Shown: positions 43,734 to 55,620, counted from the first letter of the stretch. The stretch: 64,000 bases of DNA from Nectonema munidae (GCA_030549495.1 JAUIRK010000885.1:806001-870000), one strand, 5' to 3'. Notes: generated by a model not told the origin, from the letters alone. Made by a program: numbers and translations.

Positions 43734-45270
43734 AAAGCAGACGGTTAATTATTTAAAACAAATCTGTGAAAAAAATAATTCTAAAAATGAATACGTGCAA
43801 GAGTTAGAGAGAATAACACACACAAACAGATGAGCAGAGGAAGGAGAGTGGGCAACTTCATCTAATGGGAGTCAGGGAATAATCATTTTTCTCACGACCA
43901 GGCTTATTCACACTTTTCAATGTTAGCTTGAAGGACAATGTTGGAGAATGGTAGAGTGTTTGCGAAGTGACAAAACTCAATTTGCCAAGGAGAGAAGTGC
44001 GTTTTATTGATTGCTATCTTCGCAGAAAACAATGTGACAAAAGAATCAGGCATACAACTCAATATCGCAATTAGTAGTGTGATCTTGTTCAAGAGATTGT
44101 AATTTATTTAAAATTGCTGCTAAACTCAACTAAATACGTAGGAGTATGTGCGAATCAATCAAGGGATATTTGCAAATTATTAACAGACACATCAATAAAA
44201 GAGATTCCTCACCCAGCTATCAGATCCTTTTCTTGGGTAAATTTACTATTCAAAATCTAATTTCTTATTTTGGCATATTATTGCGCATAAACACACACAC
44301 ACACACATCCACGAGAACATAGTAATTTGATTAATAATTTATAATACGATGTTACCTATATTATTATCAGTACACATTTATATATATGTTTAACCTGGAT
44401 TGCGTTTATTTTAAAAATTAACAAAAATGGTTCATATAAATTAAGTAAGAGATATGTTAGGGTTGCTAGATGTCGCGGTTTGACGTCGCTCAACAACGGA
44501 ATTACGGGGGCTTTATAGGAATCCAGGTTTTTCATTCACTAATCCTAAATGTCCAAAAAGGTTTAAAAAAATTAGCTGCACATGTGATTGTTTAACTCTT
44601 TTTGAAGTGCAAAAACTCCTCTTTTTTACCTTTAGTATTCTTCATATTAATATTATTTTTGTATACAAATTCTTCTTGACTTTTTTCAATACCATTTTTG
44701 TCCCGGTTTGATAGTGTATCAAAATCTACAGCCCTAACATGCACAACTTCTGACTTACACCTGTGTGGTAGCAAAAAAATAATCTGAGGGGGGGGGGGCA
44801 AAAAGCGGCATATTTTTTTGAAAAAAATAAAAATCTCTGATTTCTCAGAAGCTTAAAATTCAACAAATTTTTTAAAATTTGAAGCCTGTTGGATTTTTGC
44901 GAGAAATTTCTCAACAATTCATCAATGCAGATAGATTTATAATAGCTTTGCATTTTTTAAGAGGGGGGGGGGCACCTAGCCAAAATGGAGGGCAATTTTT
45001 TTATTCTCAAAGAAAATGTATTTTATAAGTAGGGGCGTAGTTTTGAAAGAATGTCGTCTAAGGGGCAGTTTCTTTGAAGAAATGTCTGCTAAAAGGAGGA
45101 AGAGGGGTAGAAAAAGTTGAGGAAACTGTTCTGAATGCATTACTATTATTTTACACAAAAGCAATGGAAATAAGAAAATTTTCTTAATCAAGTGTCTTTG
45201 AATAGTGTAAGTTTTTTTAACTTTAAGGATGAATGAGTATTAGTTTCTTGTAGACTAGATTCGTATATTA
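43734..45270. other. No recognised gene; CA repeat and G-runs
   Basis: A (CA)n run lies at about 44290-44307. Runs of 9-11 G at about 44789-44798 and 44962-44970 are followed by GCAAAAAG/GCACC-type sequence like other G-run termini in the window. TTAGGGTTGCTAGATGTCGC at about 44458 resembles a hAT end without a partner. Small minus-strand frames here lack family signatures. Confidence 0.35.
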
Positions 45271-45276
45271 AAAAGA

Positions 45277-45552
45277 GTGTGGTTGTTGATATATTTATTC
45301 AAATATTGCTACATTGATGTGTTTAGGTATGTTACAGTTTTAAGGTTGTTCCATTTGGGTAGTTTTAAGATTGGATTTGAGGAGACTTCACCGCCTGAGA
45401 TTTTCAAAAGAAATAAGCCAATAGGCAAATGGCCGAATGGTGGAAACGTAGGGTCTCGTTCTAGATGGTCTTGGTTTGATTTCGGATCGTTACTATCCTT
45501 ACCATCTGCCCAACTATGGAAGATTATTGTTGCCTTCGATACCGATAACTAA
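45277..45552 (+). other. Unrecognised open frame with raised GC
   Basis: The 91-codon frame is unremarkable at its start, but from 45355 the DNA is less AT-rich than its surroundings. The product contains FEETSPPEIFKRNKPIGKWP and then SRSRWSWFDFGSLLSLPSA. No splice sites or domain were identified. It could be an exon of an unknown gene or chance. Confidence 0.2.
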
Positions 45553-46216
45553 AAAAATTTTGTGCTAGTGCTGGTCATGGAGAGGTCACACAAATTTACT
45601 TTTTGTTTGCCCTGCAATTTTGCCCCTATCCTTTCCTGTAAGAATTTCGTCTTCTCTAGTAAAAAGTTTTTACGCACTTTTTCCACCAATTACAACTTTG
45701 GTGTAAAAGTCAGTATTAAGATTTTGAAAGAAGGTAAGTAGTTTAGAAGTTTACTTTCTTAAAGAATAAATAAATAATTATTGACTAATAAGTAAAATCT
45801 TGTTATAACGAACTACCATTGGAGGTTAATTTTAGTTCGCTATACCAGAATTTCGTTATATTAGGAAGGAGATAAAACAGATCAAAATTTGTGAATAAAA
45901 CATCTTGAATTTTAAATACAAACACGTTATATCATGCGCAGTGTAATACCCAACGTTACACACATGTAAATCTAAATTATATTCATACACATTCATCAAT
46001 AACACATATAAGTAATGAATATATATGTCATAAATATAAAATTAAAATTATTACAAGTCTTTAGCAAAGTCTGTGACCTTATGAAACACTGAGCATTCGT
46101 TCATAATATCATATGTTAACTTCGCTTTACTATTTCCAACACGTGAGTAAACTTCCGTGGTCTTAGGTTATACTTATATAGCATTTTCACTTTAAGTTAT
46201 TACTTTTTCACTTTAA
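45553..46216. other. AT-rich; weak pogo-like terminus
   Basis: TTGTTATAACGAACTACCAT and AATTTCGTTATATT near 45800-45860 resemble eroded pogo-type termini. Otherwise nothing was recognised. Confidence 0.3.
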
Positions 46217-46346
46217 CCCATTTAAGGCCAAGCAAAGCAGACGATATTTAAAAAAACGCAGACGATTTATATTCAAAGTCATTGAAAAAAGCAGGCGAAG
46301 ATGAAATTACTTGTGTTCCAAAATAGGAACATTGGTCGTAAATGGG
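46217..46346. mobile_element. piggyBac-type MITE, 130 bp, second copy
   Basis: Near-identical to 11978-12107 and the same length. TTAA at 46213-46216 on the left; the right flank is TTTA (46347-46350), a one-base decay. Both sides carry TTTTTCACTTTAAG-type repeats (46180-46216, 46350-46430), as around 10740-11050. Confidence 0.88.
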
Positions 46347-46434
46347 TTTAGTTCGTGTTTTTTCATTTTAAGTTCGTGTTTTTTCACTTTAAGTTCGTAT
46401 TTTTTCATTTTAAGTTCGTATTTTTTTCGTAATT

Positions 46435-47345
46435 AGAGGTGCGGCTTATGCGTGGGTGTACGTTGAATCGTTACAATCGATGATAAAGACGTGTGAATAT
46501 GTTTCAAAATTTTATTTATGTTGCTATAAAATTTCAATCAATTATATATTTTACATATTTGCATTGTTTAATAATAACTTTCAAAGCCATCTTCATTTGT
46601 ATCATTACCAAACATATTGTCCCATTCCTCTTGGGTCAAATCCACAGCCCCGGTAGAGTCAAAATACAACTCATCAGAGTCCAGTACAGATTCCTCTTGG
46701 TCCATCTCATGCTGATCCCATAAGTAATCATCCTGGGTTCCATCTAAAGAGTTGCTGATACCACACTTTAAAAACGCAGATAGGATCATGGATTTTTGGA
46801 TCTCATTCCAACAATCTAAGATCCACTGACAAATGGTAGGTAGATCCACCTTTTTTCTTTTGTCTGTAGGGGCAGGGCCAGCTTTAGGCCACTGTAATCT
46901 ATGCGGCCGCAGTGGGCCCCGCCCTTCTTATTTTTCATTTTGATGATATATTGTATGATTTCGCTAAATGCAAGGTTAGAAAAGTAAAGTTACTTTGATC
47001 GTCATTTTGTGTTAATGAAAAAGTAATAAAACAAATCCCTTTTCTTTTTTTCAAAATCTTATTTCTCACTTTTAATCTTTTTTCCTACCCACACTGGGCC
47101 CCGCGTAATCCATTTTGCATAGGGCCCAACCAACACTAGGACCGGCCCTGTGTAGGGGTCATTACTTTTTCTCCATTAGCGATCCAATTCGCCCACTTGG
47201 CTTTTAGGCGGTCCTGGAAGGGTTTGTTAATGTAGACATCAAGTGGTTGCAAGACACTGGTTAGTCCACCTGGTATAATTACAAGAATAGTTCTATATTC
47301 ATTGCGAAGATGGTCCAAAACGGTTGAATGAGTCAACATGGTTTG
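46435..47345 (-). pseudogene. pogo-type transposase 3' part, split by a MITE
   Basis: Minus-strand reading from 47339 gives RTILVIIPGGLTSVLQPLDV (the PLD is the third catalytic Asp of pogo/Tigger nucleases), then a tail. After an insertion it continues from about 46857 with DLPTICQWILDCWNEI, FLKCGISNSLDGTQDDYLWD and an acidic C-terminus ending at 46568. The tail matches the end of CENP-B/jerky-like pogo transposases. The low-coordinate terminus GGTGCGGCTTATGCGTGGG is at 46439. The N-terminal two thirds are missing; a separate terminus of the same type begins at 47386. Removing the inserted 278 bp plus one duplication leaves the frame uninterrupted at the junction. Confidence 0.85.
46873..47150. 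mobile_element. hAT-type MITE with perfect TGTAGGGG duplication
   Basis: Ends CAGGGCCAGCTTTAGGCC and, inverted, CAGGGCCGGTCCTAGTG. Flanks TGTAGGGG at 46865-46872 and 47151-47158 are identical 8-mers. It contains no open frame. A second copy, in the opposite orientation, is at 63599-63870. Confidence 0.93.
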
Positions 47346-47385
47346 TGATAAGATGAAAATTTTTTTTGTAAAATTGTTGCCAAAT

Positions 47386-47520
47386 CAGGGGTGCAGCTTA
47401 TGCATGGGCGTAGGATTTATAGATATCATGAGCTTGATAAATTCTTGCCATTTACCACATTTTAAGGAATTAGCCGTTCATCATGCCTGTGATATGACAT
47501 TTCAAATTAAAAAAATATAT
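47386..47520. repeat. pogo-type terminus fragment
   Basis: CAGGGGTGCAGCTTATGCAT at 47387 repeats, in the same orientation, the terminus at 46439. It therefore starts a different, truncated copy and is not the partner end. Confidence 0.6.
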
Positions 47521-47689
47521 ATATAAAACTTTCAGAAAAATTCCAAATAGTTAAGGTTTTTGACGAAAATAGACTGGTAAACACCCTTTAAAAGTTAATG
47601 AATATAGAACAGGTTACGTCTCATTTTATTCATTTGAGAATTTACCATTAGGAATAGACTTCAGTGATCACTACTCATCGCATGTAATA

Positions 47690-48900
47690 AAGGCTTTATC
47701 GCTTATATTGCTTTTCACCAGTTATTGAAACCGGTGGTCACAAATGCCTTTTCAGATTTAGGTGTTCTATTACTGAAACAACTGCATGCGTAACTAAAGC
47801 CTATCCCAAGATATGTTATGCTCTATCCAAGTAAAGGTTTTATTGGTTTAATCTATCCAAAATTTCGTGTTCGAACGTCAAAAATCTGTCTTCTGAAGAA
47901 AGTTTTAAAAAGCTTCTATTAGAATACTCATTTTTTTAATATAGTCACACCTCGTTTATCCGATACTCGATTATTCGACAACCTCGCTATCGGATACAAT
48001 ATGTACTCTAACTTATTTTTCCAAAGTTTTTTCCAGTGTTATTCTGACATTCACACTCCGACGCAAACATGTTTTCATCCAACCAAATGCTCTCACTCCT
48101 GCCTCTATAGTTTTTAATCCGACAAGCCAATCATAAAAGCGTATTTTTTGTGATTCACGGGTTAATACTGGGAAAGCAAGCTTTTTTGTACCTAAAAAAG
48201 ATATTGGGTTATATACGAGCCTGACATAAAAGTCAACAAAGACAAAATAAAATACATAATTTTAAAATTTACTAAGATGGAAACAAAACTCTTTAATTAT
48301 AAGTAACACAAATATAAAGCTATTGGTTTTTCAGACTTTTTCTCAGGGGTTTTCTAAAATGGGGGTTTTTTTTTCAAATCGAACATAAATCTTAAAAACT
48401 ATTTAATGTCTAAAAACATTGAGACCTTAGGATATCCTTTTCTAAAAATTTAAGAGCGCCATGCGATCCCATGGCTTTACAAATGACTTTGCAAGTGAAC
48501 ATTAATTGAAACAATTATGACAGCAACATAATAGGCAAATATCCACACAGCTGAGAGAGGAAGACTTGTTCAGCAACAGCTAGACAGGGACTTTTTAGTG
48601 CCCAAATAAAAGGTCATAGACAAATATCGGTTTATTACAAAGAAAGGCAGTACCAATAATGTTTTTTCAAACCGCTCCTCTTACAAATTGTTAACAGGTC
48701 TGGTTCATATCAAATCAATTGGTTAGGGGTATTGATTACTCTGTACTGAGACACTTTGCTACTTAAAATTAAATGTTAAAATTTTTAGCAACGAAATGTT
48801 ACCAAACTAAAAAAACTAACATAGAAAAGCACAGAGTCATCTTACATAATACCTACACATTTATTCAGTTTGTAAAGTAAATTGTTTGAAAAAAACATTT
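47690..48900. repeat. Interspersed repeat, copy 2 (with 36850-37460)
   Basis: Shared pieces include CCAGTTATTGAAACCGGTGG, CACACCTCGTTTATCCGATA (pogo-like), GGTTCATATCAAATCAATTG and ATTTATTCAGTTTGTAAAGT. About 0.6 kb at 48010-48670 is absent from copy 1, so it is either an insertion here or a deletion there. Confidence 0.7.
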
Positions 48901-49439
48901 AGGGCTTGAGTCTAGGAAGTGACAAATATGAAATCGCGAATTTCTTTTAAACGGAAATTGATAGTTGTTGTTGGAAGAAAAATTGCTAGAGACAGTTTAG
49001 ACGAATTAGCCATTCCATTCGCTAGATGTGTTGGGATAATCACATCATAAAGAAAAGAATACAGAAAGTGCAAAATAAACTGAACACAAATTTAGCCATT
49101 GTAATTAAGTTATGGAAGATAATATTGAATACTTTGTAGACAAATGAGTACAGCTGTACCTAATTGGTTATAGGCAATCTTACGTAAAGGCAAACCTAGC
49201 ATTTACCATTATCCATAAAATCACATGAGGCACTTTTAAAATCACAAAACTACTTTCTATCAATAAAATTAAAATCATTCACCTTCTTATAAATTTTATT
49301 AAACAAGAGCCGTTTCGAAATTGCCTTTTTTAAGTTAAAATTTTTGCGAAATTTTGGTAAATTTATTCTCCGCTTAAAACAAGATGGAGGTAGCAAATTT
49401 AGTATCAAAATTTCAGTAATAAGTAACAAAAATAATTTT

Positions 49440-49705
49440 TTATTTATCTTTTTCATAATAACATAACATAACATAATTTTTTAGCGAAAGTAGGCAGAGC
49501 CTGTTAATTATCGCATCTGAGTAAAGGAAAGAAGAAGGGAGAATGCAATGTTTAGCACAGCTCAAACATTCTGTCTTTCCAAAATTCATCCAATTTCTTC
49601 TTAAAATCATATGCGTTTGGAGCACTAACAATAGCACCGGAAAGTGAATTCCAGTCATTAATCATTCTTTCAGAGAAAAACCTTCTTAATAGGACTTTTT
49701 ACAAA
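49440..49705 (-). mobile_element. LINE 3' end (CR1/Jockey-like)
   Basis: The minus strand reads FFSERMINDWNSLSGAIVSA and PNAYDFKKKLDEFWKDRMFE, the standard last residues of Jockey/CR1-type reverse transcriptases, then 3' untranslated sequence ending in short ATGTT repeats (plus strand ATAACATAACATAACATAA at 49459-49477). 5'-truncated. The 48901-49439 flank shows nothing certain. Confidence 0.78.
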
Positions 49706-50818
49706 ACGTGAATACAAAATTTTATTTAACTTTTCGATAATAAAAATTTTGGGAGGGAGATAACCAATAAGTACTCAAATAACTAAATTGTTTTCCTCTT
49801 TCTAAAAGCATTTGTAAAATCTTTTAGGTTTCATGAATATTTGTATTCAGTCATAAAATTTCAGCACAGAAATTATATGCAGCGTTCCTATAGCAAAAAT
49901 TGCTTTGCTTCGTTTTATAAGCATCATGCATAATCGCAGAAAAGTTAAAACATGCGTATAATAACTATCTTCCTGAAACCTTTTTAACACTGAAATAAAG
50001 GGAGGCAAAAATGTTTAAAAAGATGAATTTTTGATGAAATAAGAATAATGCCTTTTTAGGAATTGAAATTGGCAAATGAGGAGACAGTGATAATAAACAA
50101 AAAGACTCTCAGGTTATACAGTTTTCTCTTAAAGTTTCAAAAAAATAAAAAAAAATTATCCTTGAAATAGAAGCTTAAAAAGTAAATACTCAGAAATCAG
50201 TTTTGTTCCATTTAAATCTCATTCTAAATATTTAATACGATTTTTGTCTACACATAGGCTATGATAAAGAAAACACTGAAACACTAAGTTTTTAACTCCT
50301 GAGTAGACAAAAAATCAAATTAAAATACTAAAAATATATTTAAGATTAACAATTTATCAAACAATTTTATTAAAAATCTTTAAAATAAACAGATCATGTT
50401 TACTTTTACCGGAATCGACACATCGACTGTGACCTTTAAAAGAATTTAATCTTGTTTTCATTTCAAAAATGAGGTTATTTTAAAGACGTGTATTAATTAA
50501 TAGATTTATTTTAACAACTTTTGTGAAGTTTGAATTTGCAAACCTAAATTTGCAATGATGACTTAATGAAAAAGGAAGAATATATAATTTTGTAGTTTAT
50601 TGAAAAACGAAAGATTCAAATTTTTGATGTTTTGGTTGTCACCTTATTGAGGAAAAAGGAAGGCGAGGATAGGTAAGTGGGCAGGTAGGAATGTCAAACA
50701 AAATTTTTATGTTTATATATAATTTATATTTCAGGATAATAAAGATATAATTTGTAAATATTTTTGTTTCAAGGGTTTTTAAAAAATGGCAAAATATATT
50801 TCCATATTGCTTAGAATT
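49706..50818. other. AT-rich, nothing recognised
   Basis: No terminal repeats or coding motifs seen. Confidence 0.35.
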
Positions 50819-50898
50819 GTGAATGAAGAAGTGGGCCACACCAAAAATTGAATTGGGCCACACTGCGGCCCGCGGCCCGAAAGTTGAGCATCCTTAAT
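50819..50898. mobile_element. hAT right terminus
   Basis: GGGCCACACTGCGGCCCGCG and GCCCGAAAGTTGAGCATCCT are the complement of a widespread hAT end (GATGCTCAACTTTCGGGCCG). The partner end was not found to the left. Confidence 0.6.
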
Positions 50899-51461
50899 GT
50901 ATAAGAAAGAGCATTTGAAAGGTATGCCAATAAGAAATATATTTTGAAAATGTATTACTTCCAACCTCTAATTAACAAGGCTTTTGGATTCTATATCACT
51001 TTATATCTTATTTAAAATTTTTAATTCTTTCTTTTTATTTCAACAAAACCATATTTTTCCTGAGTGAAATAAAGTTAAATTTTGCCAAATTATAAACCAG
51101 ATAAATCACAAATCTGAAAACAGGTCAGTCCCGAGAATTCCGAATTAGTGATATGCGTCGACTATACATATACTACAGCCATAATTGTATTACTGGTACG
51201 CAGTCTTCACCATTGGAGCTCAATCATACATAAATATCGAGTCGGACGCAATTTTATTTCTACTTGTAGGTCGCAAATTACCGATTTATCACTAAATTCT
51301 TGTTAAAGTTTTTAATTACCGTTCAATTTCTGGTTAAATTAACATTATAACGAACGAAAAGTTACATGCTTTGCTATTATGTTGTTTTAACAAATAAAAG
51401 TATTTTATCCTTATTTAGAAGGTATAGCATACGTTAATTTTTTTTATAAAGCGTAATATTA
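50899..51461. other. AT-rich, nothing recognised
   Basis: No feature identified before the SINE. Confidence 0.3.
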
Positions 51462-51617
51462 AAGGTAAAGGTAAAGGTACCGTTGGGTGTTTTCATCGAA
51501 AAGGCACAATTGCACCGCTTGTATCGAACTATGAAGAAAGTAGGCTTGAAGCGGGATCGAACCCAAGACCTTGAGTTATCGAAACCCAGTATCTAACCAA
51601 CCTCACTCACGCCCCAA
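51462..51617 (-). mobile_element. tRNA-derived SINE, best copy
   Basis: On the minus strand: GGGGCGTGAGTGAGGTTGGT (A-box region), GGGTTTCGATAACTCAAGG (anticodon-arm-like), a perfect B box GGTTCGATCCC (complement at 51553-51563), then the body CATAGTTCGATACAAGCGGT and a tail ending in GGTACC plus TTTACC repeats. A and B boxes would drive RNA polymerase III. Related to 27725-27865 and 34801-34940. Confidence 0.88.
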
Positions 51618-52064
51618 AAGCTTAAATTAGCGAATAAGCAATCGCTACTTTATAACTTTAAGGACAATTAGGTCTCAAGATAATTGTGCCTCTGAACAAT
51701 TTGGCCTTGGATAATTAGTACTAATTTCAATATGAGGACGAATTGTCTTTAGGTCGAAATGACCTGCTTCCACATTATATTCCTGGTGAAGGGTGAAGTT
51801 AAATAAGCGTCTAAATTTAATTTATTGGCAATTAACAATATTTTTTACATGGTTGCTACCCCGATCTACTCCATAATCAGTCAACATAGCGGATGACTCC
51901 CTACTGACCACACATCGCAGATAGTGTCATGAGAAATATACATTTGAGACAAACTAATTTAAATAGAGATATTCTAAATATTATGGCTTGGAAAAAAAGA
52001 TTTTTTTGAGGTCAAAGTTAAGTGTACGCTTCTGAATTCAGTTGTTTTTAACGATTGGATTTAG

Positions 52065-52304
52065 CTCTCGAATTGAAGGAAAAAATCCTATTTGCATGAC
52101 ATCAATACAAACGTGCCATTGTTTGCATATAAAAGTGTTCTTGGTATCAAAATTGAAAACGATGAGGATTTATCTCAAATTTATGCGTTTTTCACTTTCA
52201 CAAATTTTGAAAGAAGAGAAGAATTTTTAGTAGTCTTTTGCACTGAATCAGCGAATATCTGCAATGATTTATCTTCTTTATTTCAGAAAGGGATAAAATG
52301 TTGA
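52065..52304 (+). other. Unrecognised 79-codon open frame, coding-like
   Basis: Between a TGA at about 52070 and a TGA at 52302-52304 the frame reads SYLHDINTNVPLFAYKSVLG, then ENDEDLSQIYAFFTFTNFER, FLVVFCTESANICNDLSSLF. The amino-acid use looks like a folded protein, but I know no family. A preceding open stretch in another frame (LFLTIGFSSRIEGKNP) follows a CTGAATTCAG that could be an acceptor, so this may be a frameshifted gene fragment. Confidence 0.3.
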
Positions 52305-52509
52305 ATCGCGTGATAAACACTTCCGTGATACAGGCCGTTAACCAGTTGCCTAGCATATAAATAAATAAGATCTATAAAAGCATTTTCGTATAAATATGTA
52401 AAGAGTACATATCTATATTAGATTTATGAATGTGCGTATGATTATTATGAATGTGAAATATAGGTGGTTTTGATTAGTCCGTCCTACTGCTCATTCTCTT
52501 AGCATACAG

Positions 52510-52885
52510 CAGTAGTGGGCAAATTTGGCTACTGGAGCAGAATGTGGCTCTTTGCTCAAACAGGTGCGACTCTTATGATTAAGTAGTTGTTCGCTAAACT
52601 ATTTTTTGAGTGTGTGACAATCAGTATTAACCGTTGGAAAAGCTTTTTAAACTAAATTCCTTTCTCAAAGAACTTATTTTCTCAAGAATCCAGAAAACAC
52701 ATTGATGAAAATGATTGATTTTTTCGTTAATTTGCTCTTTCACTTCCACAAACCTTTAATGTTTTTTCTGTAAAAATATGAAATTAAATCAAGAAAATCT
52801 TAAACTTAGGCATTAACTTGTGGCTTCTTATAAGACATTAAAAATAATTCCTGGCCACTTTTATCCTCTTATGTGCCCATCCTTG
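52510..52885. mobile_element. hAT-like non-autonomous remnant
   Basis: Left CAGTAGTGGGCAAATTTGGC with GAATGTGGCTCTTTG following; right, inverted, CAAGGATGGGCACATAAGAG. The ends are only partly alike and no duplication remains. Confidence 0.45.
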
Positions 52886-53601
52886 ATATACTCTATGAGT
52901 CTAGGACATCTGTCCAGAGGATTTTGGCCAAACTAGCATGTCACAAGTTAATAATTTAAAAAAGGACATTTGCACAGTGACAAAAGTTCTCCGAGTGTAT
53001 TTAATTTCCTGTCATAACAACACCTAAACAACTAACTGACTTATTTAGTAGCAATTTAACTAACTAATAACCTCCTGTTAAAAATTAATTTTAAAATCGT
53101 CTACTTTAAGTTATATCCAAATCCATTGAAAAAGAAAAGAAGAAGATTAATTAATCCAAAACAAATGACGGTTAATGCACTTGATTACAGAAAAAGAAAA
53201 GAAAATAATATCAAGCCATTTGGCATAAAATACCTTAAAATCACGAAATATTGTGATTCGTCTAAAGATAACGCTTTCACGCGTTTGTTTTCGAAGTTTT
53301 TTGGACCAATTTTCGTGTAAATTAGAGCACACGATTTTTATTTTGTCGGTCACTGTTAATCCGTTGGGCGTGAAAAAGTGAAAACTAACTAAATAATTAA
53401 GTAAATAATGTATGCATTATTAGGTAACTAACTATAGAACTAAATTCAAAATAGAGATTAAATTGTATGCAGGCATCCAATACATAATGATATAATCATA
53501 CCTTGTAAAACTAAGTATTAAGAAATGAAGTTCATCGCTATAGTGAATTATCATTTAGTACCTTGTTACGATTATTTGTTTGAAAAAGTGGATTAGATTA
53601 A

Positions 53602-53712
53602 CCCTTTCAGACACAATGGAACACCAGCGTCTCCCTAAAAAATGGTCTGCTTAATTTATATAAAAGTTTATAAAGTAGACAATTAATTTTTGAAAACCTA
53701 TGCCTGAAAGTG
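53602..53712. mobile_element. TTAA-flanked MITE, 111 bp
   Basis: Ends CCCTTTCAGACACAATGG and, inverted, CACTTTCAGGCATAGG, flanked by TTAA at 53598-53601 and 53713-53716. The interior includes AATGGTCTGCTTAATT. Confidence 0.75.
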
Positions 53713-53716
53713 TTAA

Positions 53717-55320
53717 TCTAGTAAAATAAAGTGTTATGACCTTATCTACTCGACCCCCTTAGACAGTATTTCACCAAAAACGCTCCCATAAACGACATTT
53801 TTCGAAGAATCGCTCACAGACGTATAAAATGTAATTTAATAGAATACAATTTCTTTCACAGTCTAGAAAATATTTAAGGAGTAACAAATTTTGTCACTAC
53901 TTTGAATTGTCACGCCTTTGACCGCATCCCGAATTTCATTCATAGGAAAGGAATAAAGAGAATTAAATGACGCTAAATAATATAAGAAGCAACATACTCG
54001 AAAATTCAAAAATATCATATATATATATATATAAATTAACCAAAATGCACCTGCTTTCAATAAAAAATTTAGTAGTCAAAATATACGCTATTTATAAATT
54101 TTTACAGATTCCCCTAAAAATTACAAAACGGGACCATGGAGACCCTAGTAACAGCCACTTTAAGAAAAACTGTTATACACCATTGGTCATTCATTGAAAC
54201 TTTAAAAAGGAGGGTGAAAGAATAAAAAATTTGATACAAAAAAAATAGTAATTTTATTTGTCTTTTACAAGAAACAAAATTCACGATTATCCAAAAATTG
54301 ATATATTATATAAAATCTCCATTTTAAAAGAATTATGGGCATTTGAGTGGGATTGATCAGCAAGAATACGTTAACAAAATTAAAAAATACGCACAAGTTT
54401 AACATTCATAATTTTTATTAATATTATAAATATGTTAGAAATAAAGGGTTTGACTTTTTATAGTTAAATCCTACTTTTTTGATTTGAATGCACTTGAATG
54501 CTTCACCTTAACCATGATTTTTCAAGCATAAAGCTTAGTTCTCATTATTATTAATATTAGCTGCTTAATTAATTATTTACTTTACTAGTTAGTCAGTAGA
54601 TTATTTATTCATAGAAACGACGTTTTAACAGAAAATATTTTACAAAAATCTCACTTGACCAATTAATTAGTATTCATGTCCATTAACTAATTCTCCGTTT
54701 ATGATGATTTACTTTTGAGAATGAATTTTAAAATATGCAAAGACATTTAGAAGGATTTAATTCAAGTAGTGGGTTTACTAAAAAATCGCTAAATTTGTAG
54801 TTGTTTTGAGAAAATAAAAAAAAATAAAATTTATCACGATAACATGCCTAATACTAAAAAAGCCTGCTTAAAATGAAGGATTCAAGTTGATTCAACTCAA
54901 AAAAAGTAGATTTAAGTGGATTTAACTAAAAAGCCATGCGATAAAATAATTTTTATTTATGCTTTTGAATAAAAAATATGATTTAAATATCTAAAAAGAG
55001 TGAATGAAACTGCCTGCGCCATATGTGCCAACAATTAATATCTCTAGGGAAGCTTATTCGTAAAATCAAACAAACCCACTCTAAATGTAGTGAAAATGGG
55101 AACAAATTGTGAGAAAAAAACATCATAGAACAAAAATATACATAAAATATTAACAACAAAAACTGTATATCTATTTCCCTCTACAATATCTTCGTAACTG
55201 GAGTAAGCTATGAATATGATAGGCTGTAAAATTTTTAAATCAATGTCTCTATAATAAATGACTGAAATTAGATATAAAAAGTATGATTAAAAAATAATTT
55301 AGCTAAGTTTAAACAAAAAT
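53717..55320. other. AT-rich, nothing recognised
   Basis: A short (TA)n run lies at about 54018-54032. No gene or repeat ends identified. Confidence 0.35.
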
Positions 55321-55429
55321 TGGTTAATAGGTGAACAAATTGGCAGGGAGATTAATGGTGGAGAGCATTTTGCTGAACCTTTCAGCCACAACGGAGACTA
55401 GCGTCCCATAAAACAAAGATAGTAACTTG

Positions 55430-55620
55430 GTATCTCCTAAACGCAAAGATTGGTTATCCTCAACATCATCACCTCCACACAAAGATTGTTTATCCCCAAC
55501 ATCCTCATTACCGTTACATCTCATTCTCATTATTTTATTATTTATATATTTGCTTTGAAAAAGGAGTTTATACTCCGAAACTAGTCAGCAAAAATCAACA
55601 ATAAAGTGTCCAATTTTTAC
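55430..55620 (+). repeat. Possible Penelope-like element end
   Basis: TGAAAAAGGAGTTTATACTC followed by CGAAACTAGTC (about 55556-55590) has a GGAG...CTCC stem directly before CGAAAC. This layout is seen in Penelope-like retroelement ends and in degenerate hammerhead cores. Upstream are two imperfect units around CAAAGATTGGTTATCC and CAAAGATTGTTTATCC (about 55445 and 55483). No GIY-YIG or RT motif was seen. Weak call. Confidence 0.3.

Noticed and set aside
43904-44092. Hydrophobic-leader-like minus-strand frame
   Set aside because: It begins at TTG, not ATG, has no convincing splice donor and stops soon after; not enough to call a secreted protein.
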